A DNA stretch of 64,000 bases from Albula goreensis. Lineage: Eukaryota > Chordata > Actinopteri > Albuliformes > Albulidae. Position 1 is the stretch's first letter; each line of letters opens with the position of its first letter. A program made the translations under genes and the position numbers. Below are positions 1 through 12,639 of the stretch, piece by piece. The stretch is taken from assembly GCA_022829145.1 (NCBI GenBank), contig CM040755.1, forward strand, positions 18,776,563 to 18,840,562, read 5' to 3'. The notes beneath the pieces are model-generated. The model searched no databases, was not told the origin of the DNA, and saw only the letters and a list, made by a program, of their open reading frames with translations.

Positions 1-136
1 ATATCGCAGAGTTATAAATCACTAAATAAGCGTATCACTATTTTTTCATTATTTGAAACGTAGCTCTAGGCAGTAAAATCCTAGTCCTGAATTGGCTCGC
101 TGGCCAGCTACTGTGTCCAAACGTGTTTCAGCGTGT

Positions 137-150
137 GTTGCTATGGCAAC
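137..150. promoter_or_regulatory. X-box-like RFX site GTTGCTATGGCAAC
   Basis: The 14-mer is a near-symmetrical pair of half sites, GTTGCT and GGCAAC, separated by AT, which fits the RFX X-box. It lies about 85 bp inside the presumed first intron of the leftward transcript ending at 234. RFX factors drive ciliary and sperm-flagellar genes. Function is inferred from the match alone. Confidence 0.4.
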
Positions 151-233
151 AAGATTAGCTGCTTTCACGAATTTTGTATGTGAAAGCAGCCAATACCACA
201 ACAACGATTTTTTTTTAATAAAAATACACTTAC

Positions 234-400
234 CGTGGATTGTACGGGTAAGACAACACAGAATTAACGTTACGGTCCCACGGTCGTGTGCAGTGTATTG
301 TCTACCAAGTGTAACATAAGCAACTCTCTCCAAAGTTTTCGCACGCCAAGGAACTACGGCACCCGGAGAGCAACAAGCTGAGCGTGTGCACAACATTCTT
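234..400 (-). other. Possible 5' non-coding exon of a leftward gene (stk33 candidate)
   Basis: Read on the minus strand, this stretch is richer in CpG than its surroundings and ends at 234 in a strong donor, CACG followed by GTAAGTG. It contains only a short ATG frame that stops within 16 codons, so it would be 5' untranslated. The start at about 400 is arbitrary; I see no clear TATA box or initiator. In human the gene beyond TRIM66 on this side is STK33, also on the minus strand, which is the basis for suggesting stk33. The identity is inference; no coding exon of stk33 is in the window. Confidence 0.3.
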
Positions 401-1912
401 GAGAGGTGTTCTTTGCCATACATATTGGAGACAAAGTATTTCATATACCGTAATTTGGTCCAAAATATTTCATTAAGCAATTTTTTAATCCTGTATTTAC
501 GAATGGACCGAAAAAAATGAATAGACAAGTATATTAAAAATAACACCAGATCCTTGGAAATTTCATGGAAGAACATATCGTACCCTGATAGCATGCACCA
601 CATAAGTTATACACCAAAGCCAGACGAACTGTTGAATTAACAATAAAAGCTTGTGCCACAGAAGAGGTATAAATATTGATATAGATCTTAAAAACAATTA
701 AAATAAAATATTTTAATTGTGGAAAATATGTAATTCAACTCCAAATAAATACAAACATGAGTACATCAAATATTTACTAAATGTAATTATGATAATAATG
801 AATTGTGTGTATAATGTACCTTCCACAATATGGTATTTTTCATTGAAGGGGGAAACTCAAACCCTTCAGTGGTGAAGTGGAAAACCCATTTGCCCAAGAC
901 ACTTGGGAGGCCACTACTGTTTGCATTGTGTGCCATGGGATCTGTATAATAATAAGCAAATCCAGCCTTGCCACTGTCCTGGGTATTGTGTAGACTGTGT
1001 ATGACAGCCTTTGTTGAGCTAAAATTGGCATTTATGTATTGTCATTATCTTGCCATAAATTTTCATTTTGTATTTTATATTCTTTAGTATTATACTGATA
1101 AATTCCACAGTGAGACCTGTCTTTCACTGACTGCATGAGACACTACAACACAGGCCATAAAAACTGACGTCATTGATGTCTTTCTGCCTTTGCACATATA
1201 TACCAACTGGCCAACCACAAAGTAACCAGCACGATATTTTTCCCCATATTCTCCTGCACAAATACAAATGGCAGTTAAGTACAGTGGCGTATGGGACATT
1301 GGATGCAAGGTTAACCGTGTTACACATTTAGTTCAATGTCCCTCCCATGTTTTTCTGTTATCTGTAAGTAATTTGAGAGAACAGTATTAGGATTATATCT
1401 CCATCTACTGGTTAATTGCAGCATTACAGGTATTGTCAGGTTTTTTCCGATATCTATACTGCCAACACTGGGTGGCACATTGGTTTTGGGATTAACCCAA
1501 TGTGTTCCTGATTGGAATAAAATTTAGCCTGAAGAGGTGGGTATCTAATGTATCTAATGTCTGAAAGTCATTTTAAAATGTCAGTCTTCATTGGAAAATT
1601 GCAAGTGACTCCTCTGTCATGATGGCTGAGAAAATGTCATATTTCCTCTGGGGGCCCAGTACAGACAAAATATCATTGTTTGAAGAGTGACCACACTGGG
1701 AGGACACAGGGCTCTCTGTCTGCCATTTATGGTTTGAAGACTGATTGCGGTATAGTGGAGCCATTCTATTTTCTGTCCTTTAGACCAGTGATTACAGTTA
1801 TGGAACTGATATTAATTGTATCATTTTTTCCCCTTTTTTTTATAATGCAGTATCTGACTCTGTATAAATTTTAGGTTTTTTGATGCTTTTTTATTTTATT
1901 CAAGGCTGAAAG

Positions 1913-1935
1913 TTTTTTTTTTTTTTTTTTTTTTT
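1913..1935. repeat. Poly-T tract (23 T)
   Basis: An uninterrupted run of 23 T followed by AATAAATAAAT. It may be the A-tail of a retroposed copy on the minus strand, but no recognisable element lies beside it, so it is recorded only as a homopolymer. Confidence 0.9.
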
Positions 1936-4522
1936 AATAAATAAATGCTTTAAGCAGAGCCAAACATTTTATCTCTGCTCCTGGTGTGTATTTTATTGCT
2001 TTAGATTAAAATGTTTATGTTCCATAAGCATAGACTGTATGCACATAAAATACAATTAAAATATACAAAAGTTTTGTGACAGTATTGGCTAATACACTGG
2101 CCATAGAAAACTGGAATAGAATATTTTTAACAATATACAAATAATGTATTTAATGAATCCATACCAAACTGTCAGTATTTACACTTTAAATGAACATCAT
2201 TCAGCAAAAACTCACCTACACTCAAACAGTCTAAACAGAAAATGCTACACAAATTGTCTACTGCTGATTCTGTTATCTTTATTTTAGAGGGCTTAGTTTT
2301 ATTATTGAAGCTTCTTGTTGAATCCCTCTGATTTTTCATTGATAAAGGCTGCTTGCCGGTAGAAAGCTATATCCTTGTTCAATATACAAATGTGAAATTC
2401 CTTAGAACTGAAAGAAAGAAAAACATGTCCTACTAATAGGCTAATTTTAGTTTAAATGTATTTGCTCCAGAACATTTTGTTCCAATCCAGTTTTCTTTTA
2501 AAACAGTCAGAGCATACTGAGCATGCTTCCTCATGCACTAAAGAAAACATGGTAACATCGACAATGAAATTTCAGTTCACAGAATGTTTCTGAAAAGGGC
2601 GGAGATTCACTCATGCACCAGGCCAACTTAAATTCATTCTTGAGAGGCCCCTTATCCCTGGACATGAAGGTAACAGTCTGTAAACCACATTCCCTGGACC
2701 TTCTCCAAGACCATACGCACTCAGTATAAAACACGATTTCTAAGGATTTCAGGATATGCAGACTGGCACACTTAGAAGGCAGTATTTTACTGTTTCTTTT
2801 CATCTTGCTGAATGATTTTAGAAAATAACATTAAGCAATCCTTCTGCCTGGAAGAGAGGAAAATGACTTCAAAAAAGTCTAAAGCACATGTATTTCGACA
2901 AATGTAACAGGATTAAGGGAATTTGGAGGTCCATAGGGAGTTTTTGAAAGATCTAGAAGGTTGTCCAGGAGCATATGAGGTCATATAGTTTGTAGTGTCT
3001 TGAAGTCATGTAGGTTTTGTAGATGTGAAATGTCTTTCATCATAGTACTAGTTCTGACACTGGATTTCTGTAAATAATTTCCTCTGTCAAAACTGCAACT
3101 ACAGAGTATTTGCATATTTTTCCAAATAATGTAAAAGATGAGGCCTTATCTCTGATTACAGTTTTACAGATCAGAGAGGAAAGACAATAATAGATATCCT
3201 GTGTATTTGATGCCAGATTTCCCTCAAAAATGTTTGATCTTTTGTGTAATTTTTTTCATGTCTTCTCATATCTTATCTAGTACTATGGATAATTAGGGGA
3301 ATGTAAGAGAGATTACATCTTCATAAAGCATGGATTTTCATGCATTAAATCCTAACACAGCACAACCTTTCAGACATTAGAGTCGATTCAAACTAATTCA
3401 CTCAGTACTTCATGTCTAGATAACAAGATCCAGGCCAGACATCTGATCTCACTCAAAAGACACAATATAACACATGACAGGTGCCCCAGTTTTATCTTGT
3501 ATTACTGGCTCATCTTTAACTAATGAATAAGCTGTAAAGCTAAGGAATAAGGTCAGTTTTAAGATACTTAAGAAATGCTGTCTTTTTGTTATATCTTTTT
3601 CATGTAAAAAAAAAAGCAATCCAGTATCCATATTCTATGTGTTAGGAGTTTCTCCTGGCAGGGCTGTTTGGCCATGTTGCTCTTTAAGTTCAATGGGACG
3701 TGGGCATGCATGTAGGGCTAATTGCATTATTGATTGATTTGTCGAGTGACTGTGTTCACTGCCTGTTTCAGGCAGGTGAGTAAGAACAGCAAGGCAGAGA
3801 GATTCCAATGGGAAGGGCAGAGGCACATGGGGGTTTCACCTTTGGATTACTTTCTTTCTTTCTTTTGAATTGTGCCGTGGTCTTCTCCTGACATGAATTT
3901 TAGCCAATGTGTGTAGAGGATATTTTATGTATAAGTAAATCACACAGCACTCATAAAAATGTTACATATTAATTTTGTTTTATTTGGTTAAGGCATGCAG
4001 TATAGTTGAACTTCCAAATACATTTAAATGTTTACATTTACACAAAGACTGAAAAGATTGTGCAGCAGCCACAGAGAAAGTGTGGTGCTGTTCCACTTCA
4101 TCAGAAAATAGGCTTCAATCATGGATTACATCTTCTCTCACAGCATAGTGTCTTGTAAGTCCAGGAGGAGCGCCATAACAGGTTTGTTATTTTTCTGGGG
4201 AAATGCAATTTCCTCTAAAATTACAGCACAATCAGAACCAGATGATGTTAGAATGCTGTGCTAGAAACTAGTGAGACATGTATTTAGATTCAGGAGACAT
4301 TCAAACTAGTGGTGAAGGCCACTTATGTCCTGATCTGACCAGAATAATGTTCCCACAGGCCTCACCTCTGCTACTCTGCTGTGTGCTTGTTCAATCAGAA
4401 CAACGCATTTTTTAAAAAAACATCACATACAGCTGGATCATCGATAACACAACCAAAACTCTATAATGTCACAGAAGTGTCATTCCTTTTGCTTTTTTGC
4501 ATTCCCTCAGTTCAGCAAAAAA

Positions 4523-4528
4523 TTTATT
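4523..4528 (-). terminator. rergl: Candidate poly(A) signal of rergl
   Basis: TTTATT on the plus strand reads AATAAA on the minus strand, about 320 bases past the rergl stop codon. It is the first canonical hexamer I noticed downstream; other AATAAA copies lie further left, so the true 3' end is not settled. Confidence 0.4.
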
Positions 4529-4844
4529 ATACATGATGAAAACATTTTCCAGCATTTATGTCATCATTGATATAATGAAGATAATAAAACTATAGTTTAT
4601 ATTACAAAAGCCTGGAGGAAGTATCTGTGATGTAACTACTTCATTCTGCTAGTTTTGGAAAAGATGCAACACTTTAAAGCCTGACTGAGCTGAAACTGGA
4701 CCTGGATCTTTCAGTTCAGCTATCCCAGATCGCTCTGAGGCACTTGATTAGTCCTTAACACAGAAAAACTCTGTCTGTAACCACCACAAGAGTTTGCATG
4801 AGTCCACTGTCCACCTGGAGCCTGTGCAGACCTCAATGCCACTC

Positions 4845-7800
4845 TCAGACAGACTTCCTCCTTTTGCCAAAGACATTGTTGATGAGCTTGGCCATGGACT
4901 TTGAGCCACTGTAGCGGCGCCGATCACCCCGAACTTTCAGATGTTCCATGACTTGACGGATTAGTTTGGTGAAGAGGTTGGCAATCTCCTGGTAGTTTTC
5001 AGCTGCAGATATCTCCTGAAAGTAGCACTGGTTCTCCTGTGCCACAGAACGGCCCTCCTCCTCATGCACCTGCCGGACATGGCAAAGATCCTGTTTGTTT
5101 CCCACCAGACAGACTGGCACCTCGGCATCCCTGCCCCAAGAATACAGAGAATTTGATTTATTTTCACATTCAGAGATGTCATTTTATATTATTTGTGTTT
5201 TCATGCTGATATGACATTTTTCCCTTGACATTTTATGGTAATGCACTTTATTGCCATTTCCCCTTTGAATGAACCCATATGTAAAAGACAATTGTGAATC
5301 ACAATATGCAGTACAATAAGTGCTTTTTAGAAATGTATATGTCTGCAAAAATCACTAAGATTACCCCTTACAAACAAATGCACTTTGAGATATCCTCAGA
5401 CAATATTGACCTTACAGCACCAGACTCCGATGTGTGTAATTGGTAATTTACAATTACTGTAACTCTGAGGGGAGGCTGACAAAGAATGTGAAATGTTTTT
5501 TCATTCTCCAGAAAAAAAGACATGATTGTGAGTGATCCAAATAATGGCTTCAAAAGAGCACAGGACAGAGACCCAGTCTAACAACTAGGAACCATGAGCA
5601 GAGTGTTACTTCCACAGTGTGAAGGGTCGCCTCATATCTCCATTTTTGTAGAACATGAACCTAGCAAGAGCCCAGTTTGAAAGAAACCACAAGACAGGAG
5701 CAAGGCCTGGCCACCCTTGTGATTCCATTTAGGGAGCTGTAATTAGCTCCAGCTGTACCAGTACGCATTGTCTTGAAATTACTTTCATGTAATAAATGTC
5801 CTGCGAAACCCAAGTTGTGCTAACATTTTATCATATTTTAATTAATTGGTGGGAGAAAATTGGATACAAGCCGATTCAATTGAGCAAAAGAATGTGTTTA
5901 ATCACATAATTAACTTAAGTGAGCCAAGAGGTTCCAAGTCCTGCAAATCTGTTTATTAAGCCCTATAAGGCAATGTTTCTATCACAGTCAGCTGGCTCTG
6001 AGCTAATTTGAACTTGTGCTATTTCTTTCCTCCCACAAAGCCATTTTTCTTGAGTTAAATGGAGCATTCAAACATTGCCACTGTGCCCAACATGATAAGC
6101 CAAGATCCAAACCACTGACATTAACTCACTCACAGTGCTACTCATTCATTCATTCATTCATTCATTCATTCATTCATTCATTCATTCATTCATTCATTCA
6201 TTCATTCGTTTGTTCATTCATTCATTCATTCATTCATTCATTCATTCATTCATCAAAAACTGGGGGGAGCTCAACAGACAACACAGAATTTTCAGCAGAG
6301 GAGCTGATGGGCCATAAAGTCCAGAGCAATGCAACAGCGCCTTGAATTCAGTCTCTGTACTTCACTGCTCACTGCAGTATTTGCAAAATATTTTGTGGTA
6401 ATGCACATTTTTGTGACATCCCTGATAGCATAGTTTTGGCTTGCGACAAGCCTGGAAGTTTCAGGGGTTACGTCGCTCACCCTCTGCTGCTCTCCACGCG
6501 CACCTCCCTGATCTGGCACAGGATGTTTTTGGCAATGAGGAAGGACGTGCGATCGCTGATGTTATACACAACGATGAAGCCATTCGCCCACTTCACTGGC
6601 TCTTCCAGAATACACCTGCTCTCCACACCCTAGGGGGGTGTCGAGGGAACATCAATATCACTTCCTCAATGATTCTATCAGACATGTGCACCACCTTCTC
6701 AAAAGCATTCTTTTATTACATTTTACACACTTTTTACTTAGCCTGCTCAGGCAGACTGCGGGCATCTGATCGATCAAGTCGTTCTTACATAAGGACACAA
6801 GAACATTGCTTTGACCAACTACACCCTGCCATGTGGAGCTGATGATTGTTTGTTACACTGAAGTAATGCACTGCTTTGGAACTCAGAGTCTTAACAGGAT
6901 GAACTAACCACCATATTTACTAGACTTCAGGAGTTGTAGCTAATTATATGCCTTGTACTAAGAATGTCATAGATAAGCAGAATCTATAATCAGTAACATT
7001 ACGTTGTACTGCCTCTCTCTAAATTCAAAGACAGATTATCAGTGAGATTCAGGACCTCGGAGTTAGGCCATAAGCCTGATAAGTTTGAAATTGTGAAATT
7101 CCATGCATAAATATATACATGTAAATATGTGTATGCATGTTTCAAATGTATTCACAAACATGCTGTAAACTTGCTGTATTGATATCTATGAGGGCTCCAT
7201 AACTGTCTTTAATCTGGCTCGAAATGATGAGCAGATGTCGCAGTGCTGTCATAACATTGCAGCAGCATTATGATACTGCAGTATTTTGAATGCTACATGC
7301 CATCTGGTTGAAATGACTGGAGGATGACAATACACACCTGAGAGCATGGATCAAAGACCTCCAGGTTTAACTGCCTTCCATCAATGGAGAGCCTTTTACG
7401 GTATAAGGAATCTGAAACAGAACATTCAGAGGAATGGTTACTGTAATGAAAAACACATGCAACAAGCTGAGCACAATCTTGTTATTAAAAAAGATTAGAT
7501 ACTTAAACATAAATAGGAGTTTACAGGCAAAACATGAAAGCAGAACAAGTGAGCACAATTTGATGAACTGAACTGCAGTCGAGAGCTATCATTACCATTA
7601 GCCTCAAGAATCCTTTGGACTGAGGTTCTGTTGGAGCAGATAAATAAATTGATTTAAAAGAATTATCCATAAGTGGAAGGGTTTGAAACCATATGCCCAT
7701 ATGTAAGTCACAACATAAAAGGCAAAAACATCTTTCATCATGAAAGAAATGCAGTAAATATTGCAAATGGCTTGGCATGTCCATGACTTCACACATCAGT

Positions 7801-10180
7801 TATGATATACCCACAGCAAGACATTCATCAGGGTACAGAATCAGTTGTTGACTATTGCAAGTTGTTTATACATCTTACTTAAACATTCTGGCTAACTTGC
7901 TGGAATGCAATCAGTTTGAAAAGACTTGTGAGTGAATAGTTGATCAAAGTTTATTGGGATCTAGACATTTTGCTGTAGTAAAAAATGGGCCAATGGAGAT
8001 ATAGAAAAAGTATTGTGTAAAACATTGGGAGTATTGTGTAACACCTTAGGCATCACACTGTAAGAAATACTTTTAGGCTATTGAAATAGTATTACATATG
8101 TTAGAGGATGACAAAGGTAGCAAACATTCAGTTTGTACACTTTCAGGTACCAGGCTGATCAGTAATTGCTTCCAGGGAGCACTGAGAGTAATAATCGTAG
8201 CTTGTTTAACCTCTATTACTTATTTATTGTTGTCTTGGGGATTTGAGCCTCTTGCCATGTCCAGTAATGACATGGATAGGACATGCCAGTCACACAGCTC
8301 ATGTCTGCTGCCCTAATATGAGTATTTCTGCATGAGCCACCCATAGGCTTACCAGTGAAGTTTTTTAAAATTCATAGACAATTAAAAAGTGAATTACAAA
8401 TGATTTTGCAGGTTGATCAGTTAGCAGAAAAATAGGGTATAAGATAAAAATTAGGTAAAGGTAAAGTCTGACCTGATATCCTTGCTTAGAAGAGACTGCT
8501 CGGTCATGTGATAGAGGCAGAGACCCTTAGAGTGTTTAAGTCCAAATATGATGCTAGCATGGGTGTCGGTAAATGACCAGCCTATCAGGGCTGAATGGCG
8601 TGTCCTCTACATTATGTGTTTATGTGTTCCCCATAAACATAGTCCAGATATCTTCATTAGTACTGAGAGGGTCAATTGCTGAAATTTCCTGGAAATTCAG
8701 ACTTTCTTTTATATAGGGGACTACATCCTCAGCTTTTTATTGGTTATATTCTTTTGTTTTCCTTCCCATACCATCGCCTGCACATAGCCACATCTGTGAA
8801 ATCCCAACTATATCATAGCTACCATTAATCATAACAGCCTCAAGTTCCCAAATTGTGTTTTTTATGCTTTTGAATGACCCCAAAAGAAAAGTTCTATTTG
8901 TGTGCTTGGCGTGTGTGCTTAGTTCCATAAATGATTCCAAAGGAAATAGCCCATAAATCCAGCTGAAACAAAACACTCTCACTACAATGCCACCAAAACT
9001 TCAGCCCTGCTCAGACACTCCGGTAACATTATGACACAACTGATAAGACTGTTAAATCATACCAGCAATGATTCCTAAATACTCACTTGAGTTAGAGGCA
9101 TATTCTCCAATGAATCGCTTGGTCAGGAATCTCACCAAGACAGCTGAAGCAAAGGAAAACAACAAGAAAGTGAACATCTCCACCTGCCATGGTGTCAGAA
9201 GGAATATAACACAAACAGGATGGCAAAGATGGGCACATGAGCCAACCATGAGAGAAGGAAAGCTTTTGGATCCATGTGCTCTGTGCCATCTAAACAGTTG
9301 CTTTCATGGCTTTTTTATTCCTCCCTGAAAACACTGTCTTCTGTGTATGAAATATGCGAATCATGCATTGGCAAGCACTGACTGTGGAGCAGGGGGTCGG
9401 GTTACAGCACATTCGTATGGTGGGAATGTCTCCGTTTTGGCCCCCTGCACAGGTCCCCTGCAGCTGCTGTAATGCATAAGCACAGCACCAGCCATTTCCA
9501 CACAATACTGGCCTTGCTGATTTACACTTTCCAGTCCAGCTCCAGTCACCACCTCTCTTAAAACATTCCAGTCCTTCATAATCTGCACTCTTAAGGGACC
9601 CTGGATAATTAATTTCTGCTACTTAAGAGCTCACAGTTAGACAGTCCTGGGGGTTATCCCTCTCTGCACTGTAAGGGAAAAAACACATTCCCTCATATGC
9701 ATTCTCAAAAAAAAAAATCTTTATAAACCACCTCGGTGTCTCCTTCGCCTTGCTTAATTTCTGAGTTAAACTCTCTTTCCAAAGTCTATGCACAAAATTA
9801 CACTGGAAAACCAAACACTGCCAGTACAACCTCCTTGACAGTACTATATTGTCCTACCACTCTGCCCTCAATGTGGAGCAAACAAATGCATTCAGATAAG
9901 TTAGACCTTGTCCAAACATATAACATTTTCACTAGATTTATGCAGTCTGAGGCTAATATCTTAATTTCACTGAAAATCCAGATCAATGCAGAAAAGATTA
10001 TGATAACTTGAATACATGCCTCTCATATTGGTAAAGTAGGTGCTCTCTGACTGAATAGTTTTCCTAAGTTGTACCTGGGTGTCTTGCTTTACCCATAGCA
10101 CTAGCCACACCACCCATGCCCCTCTCACCTGACTTCCCTGCTCCCTTGCTGCCCAGCAGTGCCAGTTTGATGTCGTTCAT
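4845..10180 (-). CDS. rergl: RERG/Ras-like protein (RERGL), small GTPase-like
   Basis: Five coding exons on the minus strand: 10129-10180, 9087-9143, 7338-7411, 6481-6629 and 4845-5130. All introns are GT-AG, phases agree, and the total is 618 nt, 205 residues, the same length as human RERGL as I recall it. The protein starts [17 protein letters not shown], with the P-loop at residues 10-17, then [14 protein letters not shown]. Ras G3 DTAGQ is replaced by DPCSQ (57-61), and residue 35 is Asn where Ras has switch I Thr. NKQD (122-125) and SAA (152-154) retain base recognition. The end, [21 protein letters not shown] from the second residue on, is the RERGL hallmark: basic, with no CaaX box, so no prenylation is expected. 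Nucleotide binding is plausible; hydrolysis is doubtful. RERGL is little studied, and a signalling role is inferred from the Ras fold. RERG itself ends differently and keeps DTAGQ. Confidence 0.94.
5131..6480 (-). other. rergl: rergl intron 4, with (CATT)n array
   Basis: Intron between coding exons 4 and 5. Apart from the tetranucleotide array at 6142-6253 I see nothing recognisable in it. The apparent ORF of Ser-Phe-Ile-His repeats on the plus strand is only the translated microsatellite. Confidence 0.85.
6142..6253. repeat. (CATT)n microsatellite, about 28 units
   Basis: Near-perfect CATT repeat of about 112 bp, interrupted once near 6207-6213 (CGTTTGTT). It lies about 230 bp from rergl exon 4 in the intron. 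Such arrays mutate quickly in length. Confidence 0.97.
6630..9086 (-). other. rergl: rergl introns 2 and 3 around exon 3
   Basis: Two introns, 6630-7337 and 7412-9086, surround the 74-nt exon 3. Besides a possible old interspersed repeat at about 8470-8625 I see nothing in them. Short ORFs here have no family resemblance and no splice support. Confidence 0.75.
8470..8625. repeat. Possible diverged interspersed repeat (fish LINE 3' type)
   Basis: The text resembles a dispersed fish repeat that reads roughly 'tcatgtg...aggcagagac...gaatggc.tgt.ctc...ttatgt'. Here TGAATGGCGTGTCCTCTACA followed by TTATGTG shows the typical 3' end in diverged form. No terminal repeats are seen. A repeat library search would be needed to name it. 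Confidence 0.35.
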
Positions 10181-12639
10181 ATCTATTAATGGTTTCCACA
10201 CCGCAGAAGGAACAGTTGTGAGCCTATCCTGCCAAAAACACCGGTGAGTCTCAGTGCTCCGTTGTTCTGTTCTGCTGGGAGAGGTCTTTCCCTGAAAAAA
10301 AGCACTCTCACTCACACACTTGCAGTCTCCCCTCCCACCGGACAAGGAAAGCTCCAAACTGGGTTAATCGAAGGTCACTGTCAATGAAACTTTTGTTTTT
10401 CTTCTTTTTCTTCTTTCCTTTTGCTTCCAGGTTTACTGTAAATGAAATATAACCTGCCAAAATCAAAACTATTTCATTTTTTCATGTATAGTTTTACATT
10501 TTTTCCCCAGTTCATTACAATTACATATGATTGTATATTGGTGTTTTAGATAACATGACATGAAAGATAACTATTTAAAGGATCTACTTGAAACCATTTA
10601 TGATTTACCAAATGATTACTGAAAAATGATCTGGAAACTTCTGGTTCTTTGCAAAGTGCAATATTGGGCTACAGGGTGGTGCATCTAGCTAAAACCCTGT
10701 TTGTCAGTTCATTAGTGCAATGTTTTGTACCAAATGAAATCATGACCATGCCTCTGTGAAGTCTTTCTGGAATCATGCAAGTCCATGAATAGCTGGCTAT
10801 CTTGTTGCCCGGTTGACAGAGTATTTGCCACGTCACTGGTTTAAAAAACTGGTTTAAAATGACAAACATAGGGGCAGCACTGAGGATATCTTTCCATCAC
10901 TACACGTGACCCAGTGGGGCAGCTTGAAAAAACCTACCTACATATTCATGGAATACATTTACATGGGGATTCAGTTTATACAAAAGAAAATGAGAACAAT
11001 CCTTTCCCAAAACTTTTTCCCCAAAGCAAAAACTACACAATTATTCACTCGCCCACACTTCAATTTCGTGGGTTGTTTCACCAAAGAAACCTTTGTATTA
11101 CCTCCACTCTGATTAGTTTTCCTGTACTTTCTTTGATTGCTTCCAAGGAGTTCAGAGAACTGGTATTAGCCTGCTATGTGTCACTACTTTAAACTTAACT
11201 GAACAGGCACTGACCCTTTTTAAGAACAAAGGCTGAAAATTTTCCCCAGCTTGAAAATATGCAGGCCACTGCTGACTGTGTGCTATGAAAAAAATTGAAT
11301 TAAGTCTGTTTTCACAATTTAACATGTGCAAGCCAAAAGTTCAAGCAAGGAGTGTCCTTAGCTGTGTCATCACCAGTGGGGTAAAAAGTGGTGATTGTTT
11401 TGGGGACCAACAGCTGGAGAGGGTCCACAAAGTGTCCAGTAAAATGTGCGAATTAAAAAAGAGGGGAACAGAGCATATTCTCTCAGGGGGTCAAGATTAC
11501 CTAGCTATTCCCCTTCTACTCTAAATACTTCAGTTTAAAAGGCCTGTGGAAATTTGAGCAGCTCCACGAATGTTAACAAAATGTTTCCATATGCATAATA
11601 CAAATCACCTCAAAATTACTCAAACAGATTTTTGAAAAATATCCATTCTGTACCAAACTAATTTTCCAATTGATGTGCAGTTACGGTTTTGAGATATTGC
11701 AAGGGAGATAGAGGGAGGGAGGTGAAGTGCACACACCCATAAGAATTCTGAATGAATGTGATCATCTGATTAAAACATTGTGAAAAAAGAACATCCCCTT
11801 GACAAAATAATTCAGCACTCAGCAGAGGAGATAATTCTATGTTAATTACCCTCCAGTTGAGCCTTGTCAAGCAGAAAATGACTCCTCCAGCCTTCAAAGA
11901 AACCCTGGGGCACAACCTCTCCATACAGCAATATTTCTCCCTCAGGCAGGTAATAAATAACATTTGCTCAATACCTCTCTGGTGTTCCAGTTTAACTTTG
12001 TATCAATGTTACAGATGTGGAAAAGTGTATGAAGTACCCGGACAGCAAGAAGCCTTTGGATCCACATGCTGAAAAGATTGTAGCTCTGTAGTTTGAAGAG
12101 GAGGTTGATATAGCTTTCTTACCTGTCTAAAAATACTGTGATTACATGTGAAATGTGAGTTAAGGCAGAATAATTCACTCTTCCTGCATTGTTTCATGTT
12201 GTGTTCCTGCATTGTTTCATGACTGATGGAAAGTAAACTAGGAAATACGTATATGTATAATAGATGATTTGTCTCTATGTTGATTCCAGTACATGTAAAG
12301 TTGTGCAGACAATTTTGTTGAGACTGTACTTGGTTTTGTAAGTGTAATACATAGCATTCCTCTGAATGCATGTGTGAACGCTATACTCAGGTAGCCTGAC
12401 AGGTCTTGCTTTCACACTAAGGACTGTCAGACCACTGGACTGGAGAGCCCCCTGTGGTAGCAGATAAGACAAATCAAAGCTCCTTGACATTCATTACCAT
12501 CCAAATAAAGTTCCATACTGAATCTATCCAACTCATCAGTCTGATTTTGGCAATCTCTGAATTTTAAATAATCATTTATTGAAAATTCTGCTGAATGTTA
12601 AACTGGTAGTTAATAGTGATGTAGTCTTTTAATTAGAAG
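10181..12639. other. Intergenic, rergl upstream side
   Basis: Sequence just above the rergl start codon (10181-10360) is open on the minus strand and probably includes 5' UTR, but I could not fix a transcription start. The rest is AT-rich, with only short ORFs and no recognisable gene. Confidence 0.6.

Larger units (their letters stand above)
1..4522. other. Left non-coding stretch, no gene recognised
   Basis: This AT-rich stretch holds no open frame that I recognise as a protein family; the ORFs are short and lack splice support. Things visible in it are the possible 5' exon and X-box at about 137-400, an inverted repeat at 158-190, and a run of 23 T at 1913-1935. Its right end abuts the presumed 3' end of rergl. 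It probably separates rergl from a gene whose body lies left of the window. Confidence 0.6.

Noticed and set aside
49-603. 184-codon minus-strand ORF at the left edge
   Set aside because: Longest ORF near the edge but of mixed, unrecognisable composition. It reads through the donor at 233 that looks real, so it is more likely a chance frame over a 5' non-coding exon and intron.
6016-6345. Plus-strand ORF with repeated Phe-Ile-His-Ser
   Set aside because: It is the translation of the (CATT)n microsatellite; no real protein features outside the repeat.
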